In this document: in pieces, positions 45,361-55,095 of the stretch | How positions within the stretch are numbered: position 1 is the first letter of the stretch | How the letters are laid out: each line of letters begins with the position of its first letter | DNA from: Lachnospiraceae bacterium | Lineage (GTDB): Bacteria > Bacillota > Clostridia > Lachnospirales > Lachnospiraceae | Direction: 5' to 3' | DNA: 64,000 bases | NCBI GenBank assembly: GCA_021770345.1 | Contig: JAETRD010000017.1 | Coordinates: 1 to 64,000 of the forward strand | Notes under the pieces: model-generated | Seen by the model: only the letters and a program-made list of their open reading frames with translations | What the model was told of the DNA's origin: nothing | Database searches by the model: none | Program-made: the position numbers and the translations under genes

Positions 45361-47743
45361 CACACTTTTCCTCCTCCATAAAGTACATTCTGGCCGCAAA
45401 ATCCTGAAACACCCTTGTCTCGCTGCCATATCCTACTGAGCCGAACGCCTGCTTTAGCTTCACGCCGTGGTACATCAGCGCATCCCCGTAGACAAGGCAG
45501 TCCTCCGTCTCGCCGTCTAACTTCACGACTTTCGCGGCAACCGCCTCGACGAGAGACCCCTGGCGGATATGTACCGGTGAGATCATGTTCACAAGTCCCC
45601 CGAACTCTTTCAGATTATATGTTAACGGATGATTGTAAAAGTGATAGCAGACGTCCTCGCGAAGCCCTTTTGCCCGGTAATACGCGAACGAATCATTCGG
45701 AACGACCAGCTTCTGGAACAGCATGCCGACCGCCCGCGCGCCGTCTTCTGACACGCAGGTCCACTCCATCGTATTCTGACTGTCAAACCCGATGGCCGTA
45801 TGGCCGCCCTCACCTGTGCCAAAGCTTCTGCCGCGGTAAAAATCGCCGAACTGCAGCGTCTTCCGCCATTTTTTGTAAGTCGAAATCTGTTCTTTTATCT
45901 CCGCGAGTTCCTCCGCGCCCATATCGCAGAAGTTGCACTCATATCCGCAGACGCCGAACGCCGCCACGGCAAACCGCGTCGAAAGCGGCGTCGTCCGCAG
46001 CGTCTGATGATTCGGGCAGGCCGACACATGCGCGCCGACCGCAGACATCGGGTAGCCGTAGCTGTAGCCGTTCTGAATCTCCGCCCGGCACAGCGCGTCC
46101 GTGTTGTCGCTCGCCCAGATCTGCGGGAAATAACACAGAATGCCCAGGTCAAAGCGGTTTCCGCCGGAGCTGCAGCCCTCGAACAGAATCTTCGGGAACC
46201 GCTCCGCAAGCTCCCTCATACAGCGGTACAGGCCGCACACATAGCGGTGAAACACCTCGCCCTGCGCCGTGTTGTCCAGACTTTTCGAATACACGTCCGA
46301 AAAAATGCGGTTCATATCCCATTTCACATAGGAAATATTCGCCGAGGAAAAGACCTTTGTCATCTCTTTGATGATATATTCCTGCACATCCGGGTTCGCG
46401 AGGTCGAGCACACGCTGGTTGCGCCCCTCGGAGTGCGCCCTTCCCGGGATATCCATCGCCCATTCAGGATGGCTGCGATATAATTTGCTGTCCGTATTTA
46501 CCATCTCCGGCTCGACCCAGATGCCGAACGATAGCCCCAGCGCCCGCACCCGGTCGCAGAGCCCCGCCAATCCGTGCGGCAGCTTTTTTTGATTGACCTC
46601 CCAGTCCCCGAGCGAGCGGGTGTCGTCGTCCCGCTCCCCAAACCAGCCGTCGTCCACGACAAACAGCTCGATTCCGACCTCCTTCCCGGCCTTTGCCAGA
46701 CGCAGAAGCTTTCTCTCGCTGATATCAAAATACGAGGCCTCCCAGCTGTTTAAGAGCACGGGACGCTCCCGGTGCTTCCATCTGCCCCGGACGATGTGCT
46801 CCCGGACAAAGCGGTGCATATGCCCGCTCAGCCCGTTAAAGCCCTCGTGCGAGAATGTCAGCACCGCCTCCGGCGCCTCAAACGCCTCCCCCGGTGCCAG
46901 GTTCCACGAAAAGGACTGCGGGTTGATGCCGGCGACCACGCGCGTCTTCCCGAAGCCGCTGACCTCGGCCGCCTCGTAGTGATTGCCGCTGTAGATAAGG
47001 TTGACGCCCCAGCAGTCCCCCGCATCCTCCGTCGTATGCGCGGGATGAATCATCACAAACGGGTTCGCCCTGCTCGAGGAGACCCCCGCATAGGAAGCGT
47101 TCACATGCTTTCCCGCGGCAAGCTTTATATCGGTCCGCTTCATCTCCCGCGCCCAGCCGCCGCCGAATGTCGTCATCGTATAATCCGCCGTCGGAAAATC
47201 AAGCTGCATGCTCATAAGCCGTTTTACGGTGACCGCATCGACGCCCTGATTGACAAGCCGTGCGCTGCGCACGATCACGTCGCACTCCGGATAGACATAG
47301 TAGTGCAGCTCCAGGAGTATTCCGCGCCCTTTTTCCCGCAGTTTTACGCACAGATGCTCCGTTTTCCCGTCCTCGCTGTAGGAGCCCGGCAGCTTTTCAT
47401 ACTCCGGTTTCGTGTCCGTAATCGCATGGCTTTCATAGCGGAAATCCGAGGTAAAACTGCCGTCCGTATACACAAGCTCCGCAAACGGCTCGCGGATATC
47501 CCCTTTCCCGTAAGCGGACATCTCCAGGCAGGCGTCCTCGAGGCTGAAATATTTGTGCTCGCCGTCGTAAAAAATGCCGTTGCCCGGGCAGAACGAGTGC
47601 TTCTCCCGCAGGGCCGCATCATCCCGGAAACGGATTTTCCTCCCGTAATGCAAATGCTCTAAATGTTTTGTATCCGTAATGCAAAACAGATACGAAGTAT
47701 GCGCAGTCTCCAGCGCAAATATACCGTTCTTCTCTGTAATCAT
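45353..47743 (-). CDS. alpha-galactosidase (GH36)
   Basis: A 796-residue enzyme with the full GH36 build: an N-terminal beta-sandwich, central barrel, small C-terminal domain. The nucleophile Asp is in SYVKWDMNR and the acid/base Asp in EGCSSGGNRFDLGILCY, shortened; ELFVVDDGWFGERDDD and SIGDWEVN-like LGDWEVNQKKLP are family marks. It would release galactose from raffinose-family sugars. First gene of a three-gene operon. Directly before its ribosome site sits repeat copy 3. Confidence 0.95.
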   Translation of the reverse strand: MITEKNGIFALETAHTSYLFCITDTKHLEHLHYGRKIRFRDDAALREKHSFCPGNGIFYDGEHKYFSLEDACLEMSAYGKGDIREPFAELVYTDGSFTSDFRYESHAITDTKPEYEKLPGSYSEDGKTEHLCVKLREKGRGILLELHYYVYPECDVIVRSARLVNQGVDAVTVKRLMSMQLDFPTADYTMTTFGGGWAREMKRTDIKLAAGKHVNASYAGVSSSRANPFVMIHPAHTTEDAGDCWGVNLIYSGNHYEAAEVSGFGKTRVVAGINPQSFSWNLAPGEAFEAPEAVLTFSHEGFNGLSGHMHRFVREHIVRGRWKHRERPVLLNSWEASYFDISERKLLRLAKAGKEVGIELFVVDDGWFGERDDDTRSLGDWEVNQKKLPHGLAGLCDRVRALGLSFGIWVEPEMVNTDSKLYRSHPEWAMDIPGRAHSEGRNQRVLDLANPDVQEYIIKEMTKVFSSANISYVKWDMNRIFSDVYSKSLDNTAQGEVFHRYVCGLYRCMRELAERFPKILFEGCSSGGNRFDLGILCYFPQIWASDNTDALCRAEIQNGYSYGYPMSAVGAHVSACPNHQTLRTTPLSTRFAVAAFGVCGYECNFCDMGAEELAEIKEQISTYKKWRKTLQFGDFYRGRSFGTGEGGHTAIGFDSQNTMEWTCVSEDGARAVGMLFQKLVVPNDSFAYYRAKGLREDVCYHFYNHPLTYNLKEFGGLVNMISPVHIRQGSLVEAVAAKVVKLDGETEDCLVYGDALMYHGVKLKQAFGSVGYGSETRVFQDFAARMYFMEEEKCDG

Positions 47744-47756
47744 ATTTGTCTCTCCT

Positions 47757-47777
47757 TACCCTCAGTGAACAGGGGCA
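47757..47777 (+). repeat. dispersed repeat, copy 3
   Basis: Two mismatches from the 21-bp consensus (CCCTCAGTGAACAGGGG). It ends 13 bp before the alpha-galactosidase start codon on the minus strand, so part of it would be in the mRNA leader. The flank GACACAT(G)ATAT resembles that of copy 1. Confidence 0.6.
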
Positions 47778-47902
47778 CACATGCCCTGACACATGATATT
47801 CGGGTGATTTTCTGATATCATACCATATAACCGGCTTTCTTTGGTACCTGTTTTTAATTTTGGGGGGCGAACGATCAACCATTCTTTTTTACAGGCAGAC
47901 GT

Positions 47903-47923
47903 TACCTTCGATGAACAAGGGCA
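47903..47923 (+). repeat. dispersed repeat, copy 4 (diverged)
   Basis: Four mismatches from the consensus (CCTTCGATGAACAAGGG). Lies between the alpha-galactosidase and DUF1848 genes, 126 bp from copy 3, in the same orientation. The 279-bp gap holds no gene. Confidence 0.5.
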
Positions 47924-48022
47924 CGCACGGTCAGGACAGAATAAATTTTGCGTCCTGCATCGTTACCCTGGTTTCGCGTACGCCCTGGTAAAGTCCCGTG
48001 ATAACAATGTTATACTCTCTGT

Positions 48023-48937
48023 TCAACGGACAGCAAAACTTTTCTGTGCGCTCTGTGCCACAATATCCGTATCTTTCAGTTCTCCGAGCAAGAGCGGCGA
48101 TTTTGGATTATGATATTTGTAGTTTTCAAACGCTTTCTGCGGGTTTTTGTTGGCGTAACAGTATTTACAGCCGTTCATGCAGGTATCATAAGCCCCTATG
48201 TCCCGGCTTTCGATGCAGTGGCAGCCCTGCCTTGTACCTTTGTGTTTTAAATCCCTGAACCGGACGCCGTTGGCATGTCCCAAAATGTCAAGCGTCATGC
48301 AGCCGGAAGAACGGATATGATAGCGGGAAAAATCGCCGTTTGTTCCGCAGGTCTGAATCGTAATCCCGTTCTGTTCCGCAATCGCTCCAAGCCCATGCGC
48401 CAGTGCGTCCATATCCTGTTCGGACAGAGGGATAATCTCCGGCATATTGCTTTCCAGTTTTTTATACATTTCCACAAAACTGAAAATGCAGCGGTCAATG
48501 TATGGGGAAAGCACCTTTGCCATATGTTCAAACGTTTCCAAATGCCGTTTAACGGTATATTCTTTTGTCAGCAGAACAGGGTCATACCTCCATGCAATCC
48601 GCTGTTTTCCAACAATTTCGGACAGGCTGATTAAGGTCTCCATACTTTCCTCTATGCTCGGAACACCCGGCTCAATCTCTTTTCCGTAAGCGGTGATCGT
48701 GTAGTGGAAGTATGTGTGGAAACGGTCTGTGATCTCATGCAGGCGAGGCAGAATAGGTTTGTAATTCTTAGAGCAGAACACAACGCAGTCTACCGTGTCT
48801 GGAGTCAGTTCATAGCGTGTCACCTTGTTTGGGAACAAGGGATTGCGTGAAAGTGTGTACCCTTGCGAAAAGCGGTTCAAAAGCCATTCTGTGTAATACT
48901 GGACGGTATCTGTCCGTCCTCCCGTGTTGATAATCAT
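48023..48937 (-). CDS. DUF1848 protein with CxxxCxxC cluster motif
   Basis: The start at 48937 (MIINTGGRTDTVQYYTEWLLNRF, shortened) is family-typical; an ATG 12 bp upstream is nearly on the AGGAG. 304 residues. A late cysteine set, CHCIESRDIGAYDTCMNGCKYCYANKN, shortened to CMNGCKYCYA, has the look of a metal- or radical-SAM-type iron-sulphur site. DUF1848 has no assigned role that I know. The DNA is less GC-rich than its neighbours. Not in an evident operon. Upstream is a small stem TTGCCG-CTT-CGGCAA. Confidence 0.8.
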   Translation of the reverse strand: MIINTGGRTDTVQYYTEWLLNRFSQGYTLSRNPLFPNKVTRYELTPDTVDCVVFCSKNYKPILPRLHEITDRFHTYFHYTITAYGKEIEPGVPSIEESMETLISLSEIVGKQRIAWRYDPVLLTKEYTVKRHLETFEHMAKVLSPYIDRCIFSFVEMYKKLESNMPEIIPLSEQDMDALAHGLGAIAEQNGITIQTCGTNGDFSRYHIRSSGCMTLDILGHANGVRFRDLKHKGTRQGCHCIESRDIGAYDTCMNGCKYCYANKNPQKAFENYKYHNPKSPLLLGELKDTDIVAQSAQKSFAVR

Positions 48938-49130
48938 ATTGATAACCATGCTCCTTTCTGACGTGCTTTTTTGCCGCTTCGGCAATGCGTCAATTTCGAC
49001 GTTCATTTTCTGCTTCGGTAAGCAATAAAAACACAAATAATTATACCACATCCCCGAAAAAAAGACACATGGTTTACATTCTTGTTCCATGCGTCTTTAC
49101 GCTGTTTCTTGTATTAAGTTGTTTTACCGA

Positions 49131-49203
49131 TTATGCCAACTGCATAATTTCGGCTTCAATTTCTTTTAATTCATCATAATCGTTCCTACCTTCACTGCTA
49201 CAT
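49131..49203 (-). pseudogene. possible remnant of a coding end
   Basis: On the minus strand this short stretch reads SSEGRNDYDELKEIEAEIMQ then LA and a stop, with the composition of a genuine helical C-terminus, but an in-frame stop lies just before it. It may be the tail of a lost gene or chance. The surrounding gap between the DUF1848 and FtsX genes has nothing else. Confidence 0.2.
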
Positions 49204-49235
49204 TAAACAACCGGTTTCTTAAGGAAACTTCCCTC

Positions 49236-51920
49236 CTACTCCGCCTCCCGCAGCCGCTCGACGACCGACTTTCCTGCCGTCATGCGGTAAGCCGCGTACG
49301 GCAGCGCCATCCCCAGGAGGAGAAACGCCGGCGTCACCACGACAAGCGGCGCAGCCGTAAAATGATAGGTAAAGAAAGCAAACATACTGCCCATTGCGTT
49401 CGCGACAAGCGGCGCGGTGGCAGCCGTGATCACAAGGGCGACAGCAACGGCGGCAAGCGCGAGAAACACGCCCTCGGCAAGCAGCATCCGAATCAACTGC
49501 CTTGCGGTCATGCCGATCGACTGCAGCACGGCAAACTCCCGGTGCCTCGTCATAATGCCGGTCAGAATCGCATTAAAGAAGTTCAGGATACCGACCAGCC
49601 CGATGATAAAGCTTAAGGCGCTTCCGCAGATCAGATATGTCCGGATAAACGAATTGTACTCCTCCACATAGGTCTGCCTGCTCTCATACGCATACTCCGG
49701 CGAAAGATTCTGCGTGTAATCGGAGAGATAACGCTCCATCGCATCCGTCGCGCCATCTTCCATATCAAACGCGTAATACAGGACACGGTCAGTTCCGGTA
49801 TCGCGGATAAACGTATCCGCATCCAAAATATATTCATAGCGCAGCCCCGAATAGCGATAGGTGAGTGCACGCGGAATCTCCACCAACGCCGCAACTTCAT
49901 ATTCCACATCCCGGTACGATAAGATGCGCACGGCGGCATTGTCTCTCTGGGCATCGGGAATGGACTCCACATCGGGATAGATTTCCCCTGTCACGGTATT
50001 ATAGATTTCAACTTCGTCGATGTAGCGCATCCATACCGTATCGCCGACGTTAGCCCAGAAGCTTCTTTCCTCGGGACTGCCGGATTCGTCCAGATAGCAG
50101 ACGGCGGCGATATAATTCTGTCCTTTCTCATTTGTCTGATTCAGCCTGGCGATATCCCCCTCCGCCACAGTCAGCTTTTCCAGACAAAACGGTTCCATCC
50201 CGTAAAGCTGAACCGTATTTGAGACGCGTCCGTCCCGTCTCTCTTCGAGCGCCATCTGTTCGTCTATCCGCTCGTCGCTGTAGAAACCGTCACGCACCGC
50301 GCGGTATGCATCCTCACTGAGAAACTCCTGCATTTCGCTGCACGCGCCGTACATCCTGCCGCCCTCCGCGATGCCTCCCTGTCTGCCCAGGTCGTCAATC
50401 ACGTTCCCCGACACTTCAAGTTCGTCGTTAAAGTCATGGATACCTGACTGAAAATAGGCGGCGTTTGCGACAATAAAGTCCGTGGCCATTCCCTTTGTAT
50501 TGTGCAGATATTTCTCGAGATCAAAGCTTGCCGCAGCGGCAGCCGTAATATTTAACAGCACGACCGAAAGCGACATGGAAAGCACGGTAATCACCGTCTT
50601 TTTCTTATTTCTGCCGAGATTCGCCCACGCCATCCGCCAAATCGATGCGCCGGATTCGCCCCCACGCCGCAGTTTCTTCCTGCCGCCTCCCTCGGTGTAG
50701 CGTATCGCCTCAATCGGGGAAACTTTTGCGGCAATCCTGCCCGGTCTCCTGCAGGAAATCACGACTGTGATCAGCGAAAACAGCGCGGAACCGACAAAAA
50801 TCCACGGGCTGACAGACAGCGCGCCCTGATAGACATTCAGATTTGACAGCACGACGGGTGTAAGAAGCGCGCCGATTCCGTATCCGGCGAGCAGTCCGAG
50901 CGGAATCCCTACGACAGACAGCAGTAATGCCTGCAGATAGATGATGCGCTTAATCTGACGGCCGGTTGTCCCGATTGTTTTTAACAGCCCGTAGAAACGG
51001 ATATCCCCCGCGACCGAAATCTGAAACAAATTGTAAATAATCAAATATCCCGTGAGCATAATCAGAAACAGCATTGCCACGACCGAGGCAACGGTCACAA
51101 AATCCATGGAATCCCCAAATTGCGTGCCCGTATACCCCCAGTTGACGCCGATTGCGATATAGGTACCTTCTTCGGACATATCTTCCGACTGATAGCCATG
51201 GCGCTCCAAAACAGTCTCAAAGTCCTGTTCGATGTGTCCGGCATTCGAAAACATCACATCTAACGTATACCGGCCCGTCAGACCATCGCTTCCCTTTGTA
51301 CCAAGCCCTGTCAGGATTTCATCGACAAGGCTTTCCGGTATCAGGATATGGTTGGCCGCGCAAACCGGGTCATACTCCCAGTAACCGCAGAGCACAAACT
51401 CCTGTGTCACCGGGACGCCGTCCACCGGAAATGTCAGTGCAAACTTTGTGCCGAGTACCGGCTCTACGCCAAGCAATTTCAAAACTTCCGTGTCGGTGGC
51501 CGCCTCGTTCGTGCCCTCTTTCGGCAAACGCCCGGCTGCCGGCTCCAAAAAGGACCATCTTGCCGTGTTCGCGCTCATGTAGCTGATTTCCACATGTGAT
51601 TTGTGAAAAGGCGCTTCCTCTGGCATCGCAAGATAACGCCTGAGCCCGGATTCTCTGATCAGCGGGTCCTGCCGCAGTTCCTCATACTGTTCTTTCGTCA
51701 GATTCTTAAACGAGCCGTGGCTGCAGCTGCCGATCTGGCGGAAGGTGCTCTGCTCATTGCCATACACGATCGATGTCATAATCGTAAACAGCGCCGTAAA
51801 CAAAATCGTCGTCAGGGCAATCGCGAGCACCGCGATCCCGTTTCTCGCCCGCGCCGCTCTCATATGCCGCACACCGATCCGACGGATGCATGTTCGGTTG
51901 GAAACCTTTGGACTTGTCAT
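49236..51920 (-). CDS. ABC transporter permease, FtsX/MacB type (large, duplicated)
   Basis: An 894-residue membrane protein with a helix at ~27-49, then a MacB-like extracellular domain of about 230 residues, a set of FtsX helices (~285-400), a second extracellular domain of about 280 residues and three more helices at the C-terminus. This double arrangement is typical of Firmicutes exporters of peptides or of systems that sense peptide antibiotics. It overlaps the ATPase gene by ATGA. Direction and substrate are not clear. The nearby two-component system may regulate it. Confidence 0.85.
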   Translation of the reverse strand: MTSPKVSNRTCIRRIGVRHMRAARARNGIAVLAIALTTILFTALFTIMTSIVYGNEQSTFRQIGSCSHGSFKNLTKEQYEELRQDPLIRESGLRRYLAMPEEAPFHKSHVEISYMSANTARWSFLEPAAGRLPKEGTNEAATDTEVLKLLGVEPVLGTKFALTFPVDGVPVTQEFVLCGYWEYDPVCAANHILIPESLVDEILTGLGTKGSDGLTGRYTLDVMFSNAGHIEQDFETVLERHGYQSEDMSEEGTYIAIGVNWGYTGTQFGDSMDFVTVASVVAMLFLIMLTGYLIIYNLFQISVAGDIRFYGLLKTIGTTGRQIKRIIYLQALLLSVVGIPLGLLAGYGIGALLTPVVLSNLNVYQGALSVSPWIFVGSALFSLITVVISCRRPGRIAAKVSPIEAIRYTEGGGRKKLRRGGESGASIWRMAWANLGRNKKKTVITVLSMSLSVVLLNITAAAAASFDLEKYLHNTKGMATDFIVANAAYFQSGIHDFNDELEVSGNVIDDLGRQGGIAEGGRMYGACSEMQEFLSEDAYRAVRDGFYSDERIDEQMALEERRDGRVSNTVQLYGMEPFCLEKLTVAEGDIARLNQTNEKGQNYIAAVCYLDESGSPEERSFWANVGDTVWMRYIDEVEIYNTVTGEIYPDVESIPDAQRDNAAVRILSYRDVEYEVAALVEIPRALTYRYSGLRYEYILDADTFIRDTGTDRVLYYAFDMEDGATDAMERYLSDYTQNLSPEYAYESRQTYVEEYNSFIRTYLICGSALSFIIGLVGILNFFNAILTGIMTRHREFAVLQSIGMTARQLIRMLLAEGVFLALAAVAVALVITAATAPLVANAMGSMFAFFTYHFTAAPLVVVTPAFLLLGMALPYAAYRMTAGKSVVERLREAE

Positions 51921-52624
51921 ACGCCGGCTCCTTTCCCGGACGGTCCGCCCGCGGGGTGATTTCCGGTGATGCTTCCGTCCTCAATCCGTATGATGCGGTC
52001 GGCAAGCTGTGCAATTTCCTCGTTGTGGGTGATCATCACGATCGTCTGGGAAAACTTCTGTCCGGTAATCTTGAGAAGCCCCAAAACATCCTGCGACGTC
52101 TTGCTGTCAAGATTCCCGGTCGGCTCGTCCGCGAGGATGATCGCCGGCTTCGCGGCGAGCGCCCGGGCAATCGCGACGCGCTGCTGCTGTCCGCCGGACA
52201 GATGGTTCGGCAGGTTTTGCAGCTTGTTTTGCAGACCGAGCGTCTCGATAATGGAATCAATGTAAGCCGCATCGACGGACGCGCCGTCCAGCTGTATCGG
52301 CAGCACGATATTTTCGTAGACATTCAGCACGGGCACGAGATTGTAATTCTGAAACACAAACCCGATCCTGCGCCTCCGAAAAATCGTCAGCGCCTCATCC
52401 TTCAACGAAAAAATATCTTTCCCATCCACAAAAACGCTTCCCTCGCTCGGACGGTCAAGGCCGCCCAGCATATGCAGCAGCGTGGATTTCCCGCTGCCGC
52501 TCGTGCCGACAACCGCAACAAACTCCCCCGCTTCCACGGAAAGATTCACTCCCGCAAGAGCATGCACCTGATTCTCTCCACTGCCGTAAATCTTTTTCAG
52601 ATTTGTTGTAGATAAAATAGCCAT
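51917..52624 (-). CDS. ABC transporter ATP-binding protein, MacB/LolD type
   Basis: A 235-residue ATPase starting at 52624 after ACAGGAGGTAACT. Walker [10 protein letters not shown] (40-48), signature [15 protein letters not shown], Walker [16 protein letters not shown]. Family usage is with FtsX-type permeases, as here (overlap of 4 bp). Confidence 0.94.
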   Translation of the reverse strand: MAILSTTNLKKIYGSGENQVHALAGVNLSVEAGEFVAVVGTSGSGKSTLLHMLGGLDRPSEGSVFVDGKDIFSLKDEALTIFRRRRIGFVFQNYNLVPVLNVYENIVLPIQLDGASVDAAYIDSIIETLGLQNKLQNLPNHLSGGQQQRVAIARALAAKPAIILADEPTGNLDSKTSQDVLGLLKITGQKFSQTIVMITHNEEIAQLADRIIRIEDGSITGNHPAGGPSGKGAGV

Positions 52625-52814
52625 AGTTACCTCCTGTTTTCTTTCTGATGCCAATTTATCACAACATTCTTTCCGTAATCTTTCCCCGGCACAAAAGATT
52701 CTTACAGTTTTGAAAGATTTAGAATATAACTAATATACCTGCTATTCCGGACAAATATCAGCGTCACATTGCATTATAACTCAGCATAAAACAATGCTTT
52801 TAGAATACATTTGC

Positions 52815-52843
52815 TTGTTTCCCGCACACAATAGTGGTATAAT
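52815..52843 (+). promoter_or_regulatory. promoter of the toxin-antitoxin module
   Basis: TTGTTT (52815-52820) and TATAAT (52838-52843) are 17 bp apart; the -10 is preceded by TGG, an extended form. About 34 bp before the antitoxin ATG. Confidence 0.5.
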
Positions 52844-52876
52844 AATCAAAAATGTAATACGAAAGGAGATGTTTCC

Positions 52877-53146
52877 ATGGCACTGGCAACCATAACCGCA
52901 AGGGTAGACGAAAAAGACAAGGCCAGCTTTGACGCCTTCTGTTCCAATGTCGGTTTAAATACTTCTACCGCAATCAATCTGTTTGTGAAAGCCGTTTTAC
53001 GCGAAAACCGTATTCCGTTTGAAATCACACAGGCTCCCGATCCTTTTTTCTCCGAAGCCAACATGGCTTATGTGAAGAAATCCGTACAAGAACTAAGATC
53101 CGGGATGGGCACTGCTCATGAATTGATTGAGGTGGACGATGAGTGA
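52877..53146 (+). CDS. RelB/DinJ-family antitoxin
   Basis: An 89-residue ribbon-helix-helix antitoxin (TITARVDEKDKASFDAFCSNVGLNTSTAINLFVKAVL, shortened to TARVDEKDKASFDAFC) with a C-terminal tail that would wrap the toxin. GAAAGGAGATGTTTCC precedes the ATG. It overlaps the toxin by 8 bp. The antitoxin usually represses its own promoter. The module is on the opposite strand to the flanking ABC and kinase genes. Confidence 0.92.
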   Translation: MALATITARVDEKDKASFDAFCSNVGLNTSTAINLFVKAVLRENRIPFEITQAPDPFFSEANMAYVKKSVQELRSGMGTAHELIEVDDE

Positions 53147-53408
53147 AAAAATATGGTCAGATGACGCCTGGGAGGATTACCTCTACTGGCAGACACAGGA
53201 TAAGAAAACATTAAAACGAATCAATCAGCTCATCAAAGATATCGAACGCAATGGCTGCCGTGAGGGCATCGGGAAACCAGAACCCCTCATCGGCGACCTG
53301 CAGGGCGAATACAGCCGCCGCATCAATGACAAAGACCGTCTCATATACCATATAGAGAACGGGCGAATCTATATTGCACACTGCAGAGGCCACTATGGAG
53401 ACAAATAA
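53139..53408 (+). CDS. YoeB/Txe-family mRNA interferase toxin
   Basis: An 89-residue ribosome-dependent RNase starting at 53139. The first strand-helix is IWSDDAWEDYLYWQTQDKKT; the catalytic set of YoeB is visible as Glu in GKPEPL, Arg in YSRRINDKDRLIY and His in HCRGHYGDK. Translation start overlaps the antitoxin end. Three bases separate its stop from that of the convergent histidine kinase. Confidence 0.93.
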   Translation: MSEKIWSDDAWEDYLYWQTQDKKTLKRINQLIKDIERNGCREGIGKPEPLIGDLQGEYSRRINDKDRLIYHIENGRIYIAHCRGHYGDK

Positions 53409-53411
53409 AAT

Positions 53412-54329
53412 TTAAAATGGATTCCGCGGCAAATAAACCGCAAATACGGACCCGCACCCCGCTTCTGATTTCAGTTTGATATAACCGTTTTCCCCTGTCA
53501 CAATCTCTCTAGCGAGATACAATCCGATACCGACGCCCGGGGCGCCCGCCGCCGCAGAGGAGCGGTAGAAACGGGAAAAAATCTGCGCCTGCTCCTCCTC
53601 CGGAATACCGATGCCGGTATCCGCGATCTCGATACAGCAGAATAATTCATACGCGATCACTTTCACGGTGATGCCGCCGCTGTCCGTATATTTCACGGCA
53701 TTGTCGAGAATATTGCAGATCGCCTCAAGCGTCCACTTTTCGTCGAAACATGCTTTGATCTCCTCCTCTTCCGCGGGCAGAAGCGCAAGAGAAATCCCCT
53801 TTTCTTCCGCTTTCGGCGCAAACTGCGCGCAGGCTTTCGCGACCATCGGGTATGGTTCCCCACAGGCGGGACGGAGTGTTAAGATACCGGTTTCCAGGCG
53901 AGACATCCGGATTAACGTAGCAATCAAAAACTCCAGCTTTTTCGCCTGTCCCAGCGCAGACTTCACATATTCCGCGCTCGTTGCGTCGAGATTCTGTTCC
54001 TGCAATAATTCGCAGTACAGCAAAAGAGACGCGACCGGCGTCTTCGTCTGATGCGAAATATCGGAAATCAGCGTCTTGATGTTTTCCTTTTCTTCCTTTA
54101 CTTTCCGGGCCGACGTCTCCGCGGCATCCAGATATCGGCCAAGCTTAAACTCCACGGCGGAGAGCATGGATTCGTCGATGGTCTCCGCCGTAAACGTGCC
54201 GCAGATCGCACGGTCTATCATATCATTCATATGGTTAATCATTTTCCGCATCCGCATGCGGCTTTCGATAAGAACAACAGCGGATACCGCAATACAGCAA
54301 ACGGCAATGATCGTTACCGGATTTGACAT
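53412..54329 (-). CDS. sensor histidine kinase, intramembrane/VncS-like
   Basis: A 305-residue kinase with a single N-terminal helix (~5-25) and no extracellular domain, then a HisKA segment (LISDISHQTKTPVASLLLYCELL; the His is the phospho-acceptor) and HATPase_c (NILDNAVKYTDSGG, ADTGIGIPEEE, GVGIGLYLAREIV). Kinases of this short type often take signals from a partner such as an ABC permease. It follows its response regulator by 30 bp and starts at 54329 after ATGGAGGTAAAC. Confidence 0.9.
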   Translation of the reverse strand: MSNPVTIIAVCCIAVSAVVLIESRMRMRKMINHMNDMIDRAICGTFTAETIDESMLSAVEFKLGRYLDAAETSARKVKEEKENIKTLISDISHQTKTPVASLLLYCELLQEQNLDATSAEYVKSALGQAKKLEFLIATLIRMSRLETGILTLRPACGEPYPMVAKACAQFAPKAEEKGISLALLPAEEEEIKACFDEKWTLEAICNILDNAVKYTDSGGITVKVIAYELFCCIEIADTGIGIPEEEQAQIFSRFYRSSAAAGAPGVGIGLYLAREIVTGENGYIKLKSEAGCGSVFAVYLPRNPF

Positions 54330-54359
54330 GTTTACCTCCATGCGCACACGCACAAACTT

Positions 54360-55067
54360 TTACGCCTGCGTTTCCGATTTCTTTTCGGGATGAAAGCAAT
54401 AACCGATCCCGTATACGGTTTCGATACAGTCCGCCACGCCAAGCTTATCCCGCAAACGCTTCACCGCGACATAGAGCGCGTTGTCTTCGACATATTCCAA
54501 GCCGTCCGTCCAGACATAATCGATCAGGCGCTCCCGCGGGAGCGTGATTCCCGCATTTTCCGTCAGAATACGCAGCAGCTTCTGCTCGGTCCTGCTCAGT
54601 TCCACCGAAACCCCGCCGTGAAAAAATTGCATTTTTTCAAAATCAAACCGATAATCCGCAAACGTATATAAATTTCCGGACGAAGGGACGGCGGAAACAG
54701 AACCGTCGCCTCTCCTGCGCAGCTGTGTCCGGACTCTGGCGCGCAGCACCGCGAGGCCAAACGGTTTTGTGATATAGTCGTCGGCGCCGCCCTCCAATCC
54801 CGCGACAATATCGCTCTCCAGATCGTTTGCAGTCAAAAGGATCACCGAAACCCGATACTTCTCTTTGATTTCCGCAAGGAAATCAAACCCGTTCCCGTCG
54901 GGCAGATTGATATCGAGCAGGACAAGCGCAAACACATTCGCCAAAAGCTGCCTTCTCGCCTCTTTGACGGAACCGCAGCTTACGGCTTTCGTCTGTTCGG
55001 ACGAAAGCGCACGCACGAGCCCTTCGGCGAGGGATTTGTCGTCTTCTATAATCAGTATGGTGTCCAT
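54360..55067 (-). CDS. OmpR-family response regulator
   Basis: A 235-residue regulator from the ATG at 55067 (ATGGAGGATATT upstream). Receiver with IEDDKSL, phospho-acceptor Asp in LVLLDINLPDGNGF and KPFGLAVLRARV; winged helix at the end (LSRTEQKLLRILTENAG, YVAVKRLRDKLG). Likely works with the adjacent kinase and may control the ABC exporter beyond the toxin-antitoxin module. Confidence 0.93.
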   Translation of the reverse strand: MDTILIIEDDKSLAEGLVRALSSEQTKAVSCGSVKEARRQLLANVFALVLLDINLPDGNGFDFLAEIKEKYRVSVILLTANDLESDIVAGLEGGADDYITKPFGLAVLRARVRTQLRRRGDGSVSAVPSSGNLYTFADYRFDFEKMQFFHGGVSVELSRTEQKLLRILTENAGITLPRERLIDYVWTDGLEYVEDNALYVAVKRLRDKLGVADCIETVYGIGYCFHPEKKSETQA

Positions 55068-55095
55068 AATATCCTCCATGCAGACGAATTTCCCG

